Made by a program: the position numbers and the translations under genes
Notes under the pieces: model-generated
Seen by the model: the letters and a program-made list of their open reading frames with translations, nothing else
Told to the model about the DNA's origin: nothing
The model's database searches: none
Source of the DNA: an uncultured Oscillospiraceae bacterium
Lineage (GTDB): Bacteria > Bacillota > Clostridia > Oscillospirales > Oscillospiraceae
DNA: 64,000 nucleotides
NCBI GenBank assembly: GCA_934636865.1
Contig: CAKUBI010000003.1
Coordinates: forward strand, 59,496-123,495
Direction of reading: 5' to 3'
Part shown: piece after piece, positions 8,156 to 15,018 of the stretch
How the letters are laid out: each line of letters starts with the position of its first letter
Position numbering within the stretch: the first letter of the stretch is position 1

Positions 8156-9523
8156 TTACAGGATCTCAGCGAGCGCATCGGCCAGCTTGTCGATATCGCT
8201 CAGCGCGGTCTTTTCGGTGACGCAGACCAGCATGGACTGGCCGAGCTGCGGCATCTCGCGGCTGAGATCATAGCCGCCGAAGATGTGCTTGGCGAGCAGC
8301 GCCTTGTTGACCTCGGCAACGGTCTTGCCCGTGCCGTCGAAGTTCAGCACGAACTCCATGAAGCTGTGGCTGCCGGCATACGGCATCGTCACGCCCTTGA
8401 GCCCGGCAAGCTTCTTCTGCGCGTAGTTACTCTTGTAGAGGATGTTCTCGCCCAGCTCGCGCATGCCCTCGGGGCCCATCAGGGCGAGGTACACGGCGGC
8501 GGTGACGGTCCACAGGCCCACGCAGGTGCCGAGGTACTCAACACCCTTGTCGCGGACGTAGTAGCTCGTGCGCTCGGGCAGGGCGCGGGAGTAGCCGAAC
8601 TGGCCCTTGGAGTTCTTGAAGATGTTATGCAGGTGATGCGGATAGTTCATCACGTACTTTTCTTCCTGGCGGGTGGCGAGATAGCCGCCGAGCCCCGCGC
8701 CGAAGCTCATGTGGATGCCGAGGGGCTGGATCTCGCCGCAGGAGATGTCCGCGCCGTAGTCGGCGGGCGGCTCGGCGATGCCGAGGGAGGACGGATCGGC
8801 GTAAACGACATATTCCGCGCCGGCGGCGTGCGCCAGCTCGCCGATCTCCTTGCCCTGCTCTTCAAAAAAGCCGAGGAAGCAGGGGTTCTGGATGAAGACG
8901 GCGGCGACGTCGGAGTCGAGCTTTGCCTTGAGGTCCTCAAGGTCCAGCTGGCCGTTTTCCTTGGCCTTGACGCCGATGAGCTGCATGCCTTCGCAGTAGC
9001 ACTTCATCTGGGAGAGCAGGCTGGGGTTCATGTTCTCGGGCACGAGCGCTTTGCCGCGGCCGTTGATGCGGCGGGACATCATCAGTGCCGTGGACGCGGC
9101 CTGACCGCCGTCGTAGGTCGGGAAGCTGACGACGTCGAGGTCCAAAAGCTCGCCCATCATGCTGGAGAACTCGAAAAACGCCTGGCACTTGCCGTGGTCG
9201 GCGTAGGTATCGCCGCTGTAGGCGGTCAGGAACTCGCTGCGGCCGTTGATCTCATCGCAGATGGCGGGAACATAGTGGTCATAGCAGCCCGCGCCGAGGA
9301 AGCTGATGTTCTCTTCGCAGGTGGAGTCCTCAGCGAGGATGGAATTCATGTGCTTGCTCAGCTCCTGCTCGGTGGTGAGGGGAGCAGGAATGTCGAGCGG
9401 CTTTTTCATGCGGACCTCATCGGGAATGAAGGCGTAGATCTCCTCCACGCTCTTGGCCCCGATGAAATCCAGCATCTCTTTGCGGACAGCTTCATTGCTG
9501 TTCGGAATATAAGGATACTGCAT
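8156..9523 (-). CDS. gcvPA: Glycine dehydrogenase-like P-protein, subunit 1 (GcvPA family), divergent
   Basis: This 455-residue partner of GcvPB has the opening PYIPNSNEAVRKEML, the FLGAGCYDHYVPA block (residues 75-87) and YDGGQAASTALMM. GcvPA and GcvPB together form the glycine decarboxylase heterotetramer of Firmicutes. The strongly conserved family block TPYQPE(I/V)SQG is replaced here by SGDTYADHGK at residues 103-112, an unusual change close to the active site. The gene lies 42 bp after the UcpA-like dehydrogenase gene with an AGGAGG site. No glycine riboswitch precedes the operon. Family membership is secure; the substrate is open. Confidence 0.88.
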   Translation of the reverse strand: MQYPYIPNSNEAVRKEMLDFIGAKSVEEIYAFIPDEVRMKKPLDIPAPLTTEQELSKHMNSILAEDSTCEENISFLGAGCYDHYVPAICDEINGRSEFLTAYSGDTYADHGKCQAFFEFSSMMGELLDLDVVSFPTYDGGQAASTALMMSRRINGRGKALVPENMNPSLLSQMKCYCEGMQLIGVKAKENGQLDLEDLKAKLDSDVAAVFIQNPCFLGFFEEQGKEIGELAHAAGAEYVVYADPSSLGIAEPPADYGADISCGEIQPLGIHMSFGAGLGGYLATRQEEKYVMNYPHHLHNIFKNSKGQFGYSRALPERTSYYVRDKGVEYLGTCVGLWTVTAAVYLALMGPEGMRELGENILYKSNYAQKKLAGLKGVTMPYAGSHSFMEFVLNFDGTGKTVAEVNKALLAKHIFGGYDLSREMPQLGQSMLVCVTEKTALSDIDKLADALAEIL

Positions 9524-9565
9524 ATCTGTTGCCTCCTGTTGTGTCGTAATATGATCGTCCGCGCT

Positions 9566-10360
9566 TTAAGCGTGGAGAATATCGAAGGTCTCAGGCAGGG
9601 TGCTGCCGCCGTCGATCACCTGCTCGGTGCCGGTGATATACTTGGAATCGTCGGAAGCGAGGAATGCGACCAGATCGCCGATCTCTTCGATGTTGCACAG
9701 GCGCTTGAGCGGGATAAACGCGGCCATATCGCGCATCGCGCTCTCGGGGTCCTCCGGACGGCTGTCGCGGCAGACCTGCTCAACCTTCGGAGTGCGGACC
9801 CAGCCGGGAAGAACGGCGTTGACGGTGATGCCGTGGGGGCCGCCCTCATAGGCGAGCGCCTTCGTAAAGCCGAGGACCGCGCCCTTGGTCAGCGCGTAGG
9901 TGCTCTGGCCCTCGTCAACGACCTTCACGCCGGTGACAGAGGAGGTGTTGATGATGCGGCCGTAGTTCGCCTTGAGCATGTAGGGCCACACGGCTCTCGC
10001 CACGTTCCACACGCCGAGGATGTTGACACCGATGATGAAGTCGCGGGTCTTCGTGTCCATGTCCTCGAACTTGACGCGGCGGTTGACGCCGGCGTTGTTG
10101 TGCAGGATGTCGATCTTGCCGTAGGTCTTGACCACATCATCGACCATCTGCTGCACCTGCTCAAGATTGCTGACGTCGCACTTGCGGTAGTCGGTTTTCA
10201 GCCCGGCCTTCTTGAGCTCTTCGGCAGAAGCGGCGACGGCGTCCGTCAGGTCAACGAGGACAACGGTGGCCCCATGCTGGGCCAGCACCTTTGCGCAGCC
10301 AAAGCCAATGCCCTGCGCCGCACCGGTGACGATCGCGATTTTCCCATCAAGATTTCCCAT
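9566..10360 (-). CDS. UcpA-like short-chain dehydrogenase/reductase
   Basis: This 264-residue classical SDR has the cofactor motif TGAAQGIG (residues 12-19), Asp37 at the end of the second strand (favouring NAD over NADP), NNAG at 88-91, and the catalytic Ser141, Tyr155 and Lys159 (YALTK). The overall match, ending in VIDGGSTLPE, is to the UcpA subgroup. The start at 10360 was chosen because AAGGAG lies 9 bases upstream and the ORF before it does not look coding. It is the first gene of the operon with gcvPA, gcvPB and the NAD-kinase-like gene and is driven by a promoter sharing repeats with the amidohydrolase promoters. It probably oxidises or reduces an alcohol or carbonyl intermediate. Confidence 0.9.
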   Translation of the reverse strand: MGNLDGKIAIVTGAAQGIGFGCAKVLAQHGATVVLVDLTDAVAASAEELKKAGLKTDYRKCDVSNLEQVQQMVDDVVKTYGKIDILHNNAGVNRRVKFEDMDTKTRDFIIGVNILGVWNVARAVWPYMLKANYGRIINTSSVTGVKVVDEGQSTYALTKGAVLGFTKALAYEGGPHGITVNAVLPGWVRTPKVEQVCRDSRPEDPESAMRDMAAFIPLKRLCNIEEIGDLVAFLASDDSKYITGTEQVIDGGSTLPETFDILHA

Positions 10361-10489
10361 AGTCTTATTCTCCTTATACTGTATAAATTGATCGTTTATC
10401 TCTCTGTCGAGAGCATCAGCCTTACGAAGGGACACTTTTTTAGCCTGCTTGCATTCTCCGGTTTAAAAGTATCGCTCTTAACAGTATGG

Positions 10490-10549
10490 ATTATATAAGG
10501 ACATTTCGGAATTGTAACCGACCAATCATAGAAAAACTAAACAACCAAA
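10490..10549 (-). promoter_or_regulatory. Candidate activator-dependent promoter of the SDR-gcvP operon
   Basis: On the minus strand, TTTGGTTGT (10549-10541) and ATTGGTCGG (10526-10518) are 23 bp apart. The inner copy touches the -35 (TTACAA, 10517-10512), followed by a 16-bp spacer and TATAAT (10495-10490). This copies the arrangement at 322-382 and 407-466. The gene-free gap 10361-10697 otherwise holds only the tRNA terminator and a leader of about 120 nt. Confidence 0.65.
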
Positions 10550-10662
10550 TCAGCTTTTCCTGCCGCTGTCAGCATTGCTGCAACAGCCCTTATAGGTTCT
10601 CTGACAGCGCGGCCTTTGGGATTCTCCGCGCACGGCTGTTTCAATGCCTGTCAATAGGTTAA

Positions 10663-10696
10663 AAAAGTCCTGAAACCAACTGGTTTCAGGACTTTT
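10663..10696 (-). terminator. Terminator after the tRNA-Met/tRNA-Leu pair
   Basis: The stem AAAAGTCCTGAAACCA pairs with TGGTTTCAGGACTTTT, lying directly beyond the tRNA-Met CCA end on the minus strand with an A/T tract on each side. Confidence 0.85.
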
Positions 10697-10697
10697 C

Positions 10698-10773
10698 TGG
10701 TTGCGGAGGCAGGACTCGAACCTACGGCCTCCGGGTTATGAGCCCGACGAGCTACCAACTGCTCCACTCCGCG
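10698..10773 (-). tRNA. Initiator tRNA-fMet (CAT)
   Basis: The cloverleaf has anticodon CAT and an encoded CCA end (10700-10698). Three features mark it as the initiator rather than an elongator: position 1 is C facing A72 (unpaired acceptor top), the anticodon stem ends in three G-C pairs (GGG/CCC), and the D-arm reads GGAGCAGTTGGTAGCTCGTCGG. It is cotranscribed with tRNA-Leu 19 bp upstream. Confidence 0.95.
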
Positions 10774-10792
10774 ATATCGAATTTTGAAATAC

Positions 10793-10879
10793 TGGTGCCG
10801 GTGACCGGACTCGAACCGGTACAGTATCGCTACCGGGGGATTTTAAGTCCCCTGTGTCTACCAATTCCACCACACCGGC
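10793..10879 (-). tRNA. tRNA-Leu (TAA)
   Basis: An 87-nt type II tRNA with long variable arm. The acceptor stem is GCCGGTG/CACCGGC, the anticodon loop ACTTAAAAT holds TAA, the T-arm is GGTTCGAGTCC, and CCA is encoded. It reads UUA leucine codons. Confidence 0.95.
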
Positions 10880-10965
10880 AGATATCGGCAATGGTTAATA
10901 TACCATACCCCCACCCTAATGTCAACCCCCGATCTGAAAAAACTTTTTCCCGCCGCTTTGTTCCT

Positions 10966-10994
10966 TTGACTTGTCTGTGCGGCTATGCTATACT
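10966..10994 (+). promoter_or_regulatory. Sigma-A promoter of dusB
   Basis: TTGACT, 17-bp spacer, TATACT, with a TGC extension before the -10. It lies about 33 bp upstream of the dusB start and probably drives the dusB-sigma-anti-sigma-lspA-rluD chain. Confidence 0.85.
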
Positions 10995-11026
10995 ATGCTT
11001 GTATTGTTATCGAAAAGAGGCACATT

Positions 11027-11995
11027 ATGCAGATCGGAACGGTAAAAATTGAATCAAAGCTCGCGCTCGCGCCCATGGCCGGCGTGACGGACGCGGCGTT
11101 CCGCCAGATCTGCTCGGAAAAGGGCGCGGGCTACACGGTCACGGAGCTTGTAAGCGCCAGGGCCCTGTGCTATCACGACGCCAAGACCGCGCAGCTGCTG
11201 CGCCCGTTCCCGGGCGAGCACCCGTTCGCCGCGCAGATCTTCGGCAGCGACGAGGTCTGCATGGCCGAAGCCGCGCAGATGGCCATTGAGATCTCGGGCG
11301 CGGACATTTTAGATATCAACATGGGCTGCCCCGTGGGCAAGGTCGTGAAAAACGGCGACGGCAGCGCGCTGATGCGCGACCCGGAGAAGGCCGCGCGCAT
11401 CGCCGAGGCGGTCGTTCGCGCCGTTAAAGTCCCCGTCACGGTGAAGATGCGCCGCGGCTGGGACAAGGGCAGCATCAACGCCGTCGAGCTTGCGCAGCTG
11501 CTCGAGCAGGCAGGCGTCAGCGCCGTCGCGGTGCACGGGCGCACGCGCGTGCAGATGTACGGCGGCGAGGCCGACTGGAACACCATCCGCGACGTAAAGC
11601 ACTCCGTGCACATCCCCGTCATCGCCAACGGCGACGTTTTTTCGCCCGAGGCCGCCGTGCGCATCCTCAAATTCACCGGGGCCGACATGGCCATGATCGG
11701 CCGCGGGAGCTTCGGCAATCCCTGGCTCTTCGAGCAGGCGGCCGCCGCGCTCGACGGGCGCAGCATCCCGCCGCTGCCGCCCTTTGCCAAGCGCTGGGAC
11801 ACCGCCGTGCGGCAGGTGGAGCTTTCCGCGCAGTACGGCACCGAGCGCGGCGCCATGCTCGAGGCGCGCCACCACCTGTGCTGGTACTTAAAGGGCGTGA
11901 GCCACGCCAACTACTATAAGGAAAAGATCGTGCAGTTGAGCACGCTGGACGAACTGCATGCGCTCAGTCCCGCCATCAAGCGCGATCTGCACTGA
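11027..11995 (+). CDS. dusB: tRNA-dihydrouridine synthase (DusB family)
   Basis: This 322-residue FMN enzyme reduces uridines in tRNA D-loops to dihydrouridine using NADPH. It has the family start LALAPMAGVTD, the catalytic Cys101 in INMGCPV, VTVKMRRGWD, VHGRTR and the phosphate-binding IGRGSFGNPW. The ATG at 11027 follows an AAAGAGG site; an upstream in-frame ATG at 10985 overlaps the promoter and was rejected. Length and motif spacing are normal. It lies 9 bp before an ECF sigma gene, apparently in the same transcript. Confidence 0.95.
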   Translation: MQIGTVKIESKLALAPMAGVTDAAFRQICSEKGAGYTVTELVSARALCYHDAKTAQLLRPFPGEHPFAAQIFGSDEVCMAEAAQMAIEISGADILDINMGCPVGKVVKNGDGSALMRDPEKAARIAEAVVRAVKVPVTVKMRRGWDKGSINAVELAQLLEQAGVSAVAVHGRTRVQMYGGEADWNTIRDVKHSVHIPVIANGDVFSPEAAVRILKFTGADMAMIGRGSFGNPWLFEQAAAALDGRSIPPLPPFAKRWDTAVRQVELSAQYGTERGAMLEARHHLCWYLKGVSHANYYKEKIVQLSTLDELHALSPAIKRDLH

Positions 11996-12004
11996 GGAAA
12001 GGTC

Positions 12005-12616
12005 ATGAACGAAAAGGAACTCATCGCACGCCTTCAATCGCGGGATGAAGCCGCCTTTGAAGAGCTGATCCGCCTTTACGAAAAGAAAGTCTATACGCTC
12101 TGTGTGCGCATGTGCGGCAATACGGAGGACGCCGAGGAGGCCGCGCAGGACGCCTTTCTCGCGCTCTGGCGCGGGATCGACCGCTTCCGGCAGGAATCCT
12201 CGCTCTCCACGTGGATCTACCGCCTTGCCGCCAACGCCTGCATCGACCTGCTCCGCCGCCGCAAAAAGAGCGCGGGCAGCATTTCTCTCGACGACGAGGA
12301 ACTGTTCGTCGATGCGCAGGACCCTTCGCCGCAGCCGCATGAGCTGGCCGAGCAGCGCGAGACGCAGCGAGCGCTGCGCGAGGGGCTCATGTCCCTGCCG
12401 CCGGAATACCGCAGCATCCTCATCCTGCGCGAGATCGAGGGACTCAGCTATTCCGAGATCGCCGCGGCGCAGGAGCTGGAGCTCGGCACCGTCAAATCGC
12501 GCATCAGCCGCGGGCGAACACTTTTGCGCAATTTTTTATCCGTCAGCGGGAACTTTTTTGAAAATGCTGCGTCAAAAGTTACAGAATGTAACCGAGAGGG
12601 GATGAGCGCCAAATGA
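12005..12616 (+). CDS. ECF-type RNA polymerase sigma factor
   Basis: This 203-residue sigma-70-family factor has region 2 (FEELIRLYEKKVYTLCVRM, then AEEAAQDAFLALWRGIDRF) and region 4 (LPPEYRSILILREIEGLSY followed by the helix-turn-helix SEIAAAQELELGTVKSRISRG). Region 3 is absent, as in ECF factors of the RpoE/SigW group. Its last codons overlap the start of the next gene, a zinc-finger anti-sigma factor, so the pair is a typical membrane-stress switch. The inverted repeat GTTACA-N3-TGTAAC at 12578-12592 lies inside its 3' end and recurs upstream of the M23 peptidase gene. Confidence 0.92.
   Translation: MNEKELIARLQSRDEAAFEELIRLYEKKVYTLCVRMCGNTEDAEEAAQDAFLALWRGIDRFRQESSLSTWIYRLAANACIDLLRRRKKSAGSISLDDEELFVDAQDPSPQPHELAEQRETQRALREGLMSLPPEYRSILILREIEGLSYSEIAAAQELELGTVKSRISRGRTLLRNFLSVSGNFFENAASKVTECNREGMSAK
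12578..12592. promoter_or_regulatory. Inverted repeat GTTACA-N3-TGTAAC between sigma and anti-sigma genes
   Basis: A 6-3-6 perfect dyad sits within the last codons of the sigma gene, 20 bp before the anti-sigma start. The same dyad with a different spacer occurs at 18122-18136. TGTAAC also resembles a -35 element of some ECF promoters, but no matching -10 was found here. Confidence 0.4.
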
Positions 12617-13419
12617 AATGCTGTGAAAAATACACCGCCGCGCTCTCTGCCTTTGCAGACGGAGAACTGAATGAAACCGAACGCGATGCGCTGCTTGAGC
12701 ATCTGGAGCACTGCGAGGGCTGCCGCGAGCATCTCTCCGAGCTGATGATCCTGCACACGATGTTCGAAGAGCTGCCGGAGCTTGACGCGCCGCAGGGCTT
12801 TTCCGAGCGCGTGCTTGACCGGATGCACGCGGAGGGACGCGCGAAAAAGCGCCATCGCCGCGCATGGCCGCGCGTGCTGGCAGCCTGCTTTGCGTTGGTG
12901 CTGATCTCCGCCGCGGCGTGGAAGCTGCTGCCCGTGCGCGGGAACGACTGCGCCGCCAGCGACGGCATTGGGAACGCCGAAGCCGCCCCCAGCGGCATTG
13001 CCGCCGCGCCCGCGCCGGACGAGGACAGCTACTCCTACACCTATACCACCGTGCAGAAGGACAGCGCGCAGGAGGATGAAGAGGACAAGAAAGCCGATAG
13101 CTACAGCGCGGAGGCTGGCGACCGCAGCGCGGACACAGCCGGCGATTATGCGATCATCGCGCTCGATACGCCTGACGCGGCGGAATTCCTCTCCGCGCGC
13201 GGCATGGCCGTATACGACGAGACGGAGGACTATGTGAGCTACCTTGTCGTGCCGGAGGCGGCGCGCGAGCTCGCGGAGCTGCCGGACGTGCCCGAGACCG
13301 AGCGCGCGGCGCTGCGCGAGGCAAGCGATCTTCTGATCGTGGAGGTCACAAAGTCCGCGGCGGACGAGACCGCTGAGAGCGCGGAAGAGCCGGGCGTGGA
13401 GGAAGAGGTGAACGGATGA
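12613..13419 (+). CDS. Zinc-finger (zf-HC2) transmembrane anti-sigma factor
   Basis: This 268-residue protein starts with a zinc-binding anti-sigma domain (H30-x3-C34-x2-C37 plus Cys3/Cys4) that would hold the preceding ECF sigma at the membrane. One membrane helix follows at about residues 83-98 (RVLAACFALVLISAAAW). The remaining extracytoplasmic part is rich in Asp, Glu, Ser and Ala, with a Tyr/Ser patch (SYSYTYTT) and a folded C-terminal stretch containing DTPDAAEFLSARGM. The gene overlaps its neighbours on both sides by four bases. The signal that releases the sigma factor is not evident; DUF4349-like or other sensor domains could not be assigned. Confidence 0.88.
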   Translation: MKCCEKYTAALSAFADGELNETERDALLEHLEHCEGCREHLSELMILHTMFEELPELDAPQGFSERVLDRMHAEGRAKKRHRRAWPRVLAACFALVLISAAAWKLLPVRGNDCAASDGIGNAEAAPSGIAAAPAPDEDSYSYTYTTVQKDSAQEDEEDKKADSYSAEAGDRSADTAGDYAIIALDTPDAAEFLSARGMAVYDETEDYVSYLVVPEAARELAELPDVPETERAALREASDLLIVEVTKSAADETAESAEEPGVEEEVNG

Positions 13420-14069
13420 GCGATATCGGTGTGATCGGCAGCGCGGACGGGGAAACGGTCGTCGTGGTCTCCGGCAGCATCGCAGGGCCGATCCTGTGGA
13501 GCTTTTTCGGCGCGCTGGCGCTGATGATGATCTTATATCTGTGCTTTTACCGGCGCGGCAAGGGCAAGGCGGTCTGCCTTGCCCTCGCGTCGCTTGCGAG
13601 CATCGTCTCCGACCAGATCGTTAAGGCGCTGGTCGTAAGCACGATGCAGCTCAGGGAGACGGCGCCCTTCCTGCCGCCGCTTTTGCAGCTCACGCGCGTG
13701 CACAACTACGGCGCGGCGTGGTCGAGCTTTTCGGGCGCAAGGTTGCTGCTCATCGTCCTGACGGCCGCGGGCATGGGCCTTCTCATCTGGCTGCTCGTCA
13801 GGGTCGTGCGGCATCCGCTGGGCCAGTGGGCGCTCGCGTGCGTCATCGGCGGCGGCGTCGGCAACCTCATCGACCGCGTGCGCCTTGGGTACGTGGTGGA
13901 CATGCTGGACACGATGTTCATGGACTTTCCCGTGTTCAACGTGGCGGATGTGTTCGTCGTGTGCGGCACGGTCCTTGCCATGATCTATTACCTCGCCTTT
14001 TACAGCAAGTACGACGAGAAAAAACAGGAGACGAAACGCGATGGAGCCGATCCTGCTGCGGACAAGTGA
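13416..14069 (+). CDS. lspA: Lipoprotein signal peptidase (LspA) with N-terminal extension
   Basis: This 217-residue membrane aspartyl protease removes signal peptides from prolipoproteins. Conserved boxes are SDQIVKALV (65-73), NYGAAWSSF (97-105), GNLIDR with catalytic Asp153 and FNVAD with catalytic Asp178, and four core membrane segments. It is about 60 residues longer than usual. The extension begins SDIGVIGSADGETVVVVSG and has one more membrane helix (residues 22-45). That motif resembles IGIIGGADGPT of Na+-pumping decarboxylase beta subunits and related small peptides. It lies in a translationally coupled chain after the anti-sigma gene and overlaps rluD by 29 bp. Confidence 0.9.
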   Translation: MSDIGVIGSADGETVVVVSGSIAGPILWSFFGALALMMILYLCFYRRGKGKAVCLALASLASIVSDQIVKALVVSTMQLRETAPFLPPLLQLTRVHNYGAAWSSFSGARLLLIVLTAAGMGLLIWLLVRVVRHPLGQWALACVIGGGVGNLIDRVRLGYVVDMLDTMFMDFPVFNVADVFVVCGTVLAMIYYLAFYSKYDEKKQETKRDGADPAADK

Positions 14070-14952
14070 AGAAGACCGCGGGACGCGGCTCGACGCGTAC
14101 CTTGCCCGCGCGCTCGAGGACGTGACGCGCTCCGCCGCCGCGAGGGCCATCGAAGAGGGCCGCGTGCTGGTGGACGGAACATCCGCGGGGAAGAGCTGCA
14201 AGCTCGCGGGCGGTGAGACGGTCGAATTCACGCCCGAGGAGCCCGCGCCCATCGACGCCATCCCGCAGGACATCCCGCTGGACGTTGTGTACGAGGACGG
14301 CGACGTGATCGTCGTCAACAAGCCGAGCGGGCTCGTGGTCCATCCCGCGCCGGGCCATCCGGACGGAACGCTCGTCAACGCCCTGCTGTATCACTGCGGC
14401 GGCAGTCTCTCCGGCGTGGGCGGGGCGCTGCGCCCCGGCATCGTGCACCGCATCGACCGCGACACGAGCGGGCTCATCATTGCGGCAAAAAACGACTATG
14501 CCCATCAGTTCCTCTCCGCCCAGCTCGCGGACCACACGCTCGCGCGCACGTATGAGTGCATCGTCACCGGCAATCTTCGCGAGGACAGCGGCACCGTGGA
14601 CGCGCCCATCGCGCGCGACAGCCGCGACCGCAAGCGCATGGCCGTCGTTCCGGGCGGGCGGCGCGCGGTGACGCACTGGGAGGTCATCGCCCGCTATCCC
14701 GGCTATACGCACGTCAGGTGCCGGCTCGAAACGGGCCGCACGCACCAGATCCGCGTACACATGGCCTATCTCGGCCATCCGATCCTCGGCGACACGGTCT
14801 ACGGCGCGAAAAAGGCCGTCCCCGGCCTCACGGGCCAGTGCCTGCACGCGGCGGGCTTGCAGTTCATCCACCCGCGCACAAAGGCGCTCGTCTCGCTCTC
14901 GTGCCCGCTGCCCGAAGAATTCACCGCCATGCTGCGGAAAATCGACCGATAA
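14041..14952 (+). CDS. rluD: RluA-family 23S rRNA/tRNA pseudouridine synthase (RluD-like)
   Basis: This 303-residue enzyme isomerises specific uridines to pseudouridine. An N-terminal S4 RNA-binding domain (about residues 12-62) is followed by the catalytic domain with VVNKPSGLVVHPAPGH (91-106) and the active-site Asp139 in HRIDRDTSG. TGRTHQIRVHMAYLGHPILG marks the C-terminal half. It overlaps lspA by 29 bp, an arrangement common in Firmicutes. Length is normal. A hairpin terminator follows 13 bp after the stop. Confidence 0.93.
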   Translation: MEPILLRTSEEDRGTRLDAYLARALEDVTRSAAARAIEEGRVLVDGTSAGKSCKLAGGETVEFTPEEPAPIDAIPQDIPLDVVYEDGDVIVVNKPSGLVVHPAPGHPDGTLVNALLYHCGGSLSGVGGALRPGIVHRIDRDTSGLIIAAKNDYAHQFLSAQLADHTLARTYECIVTGNLREDSGTVDAPIARDSRDRKRMAVVPGGRRAVTHWEVIARYPGYTHVRCRLETGRTHQIRVHMAYLGHPILGDTVYGAKKAVPGLTGQCLHAAGLQFIHPRTKALVSLSCPLPEEFTAMLRKIDR

Positions 14953-14965
14953 GCACGTCACTCAT

Positions 14966-14997
14966 GGCGGAAGCCCCCGCTTCCGCCTTATTTTTTT
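14966..14997 (+). terminator. Terminator after rluD
   Basis: A 9-bp stem GGCGGAAGC/GCTTCCGCC with a CCCC loop followed by TTATTTTTTT, ending the dusB-to-rluD transcript. Confidence 0.9.
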
Positions 14998-15018
14998 AAG
15001 AAACACAGGTGATCCATT

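Noticed and set aside
10361-10697. Possible glycine riboswitch upstream of the gcvP-like operon
   Set aside because: The leader is about 120 nt and lacks the tandem aptamer pattern; only the promoter repeats and the tRNA terminator are visible.
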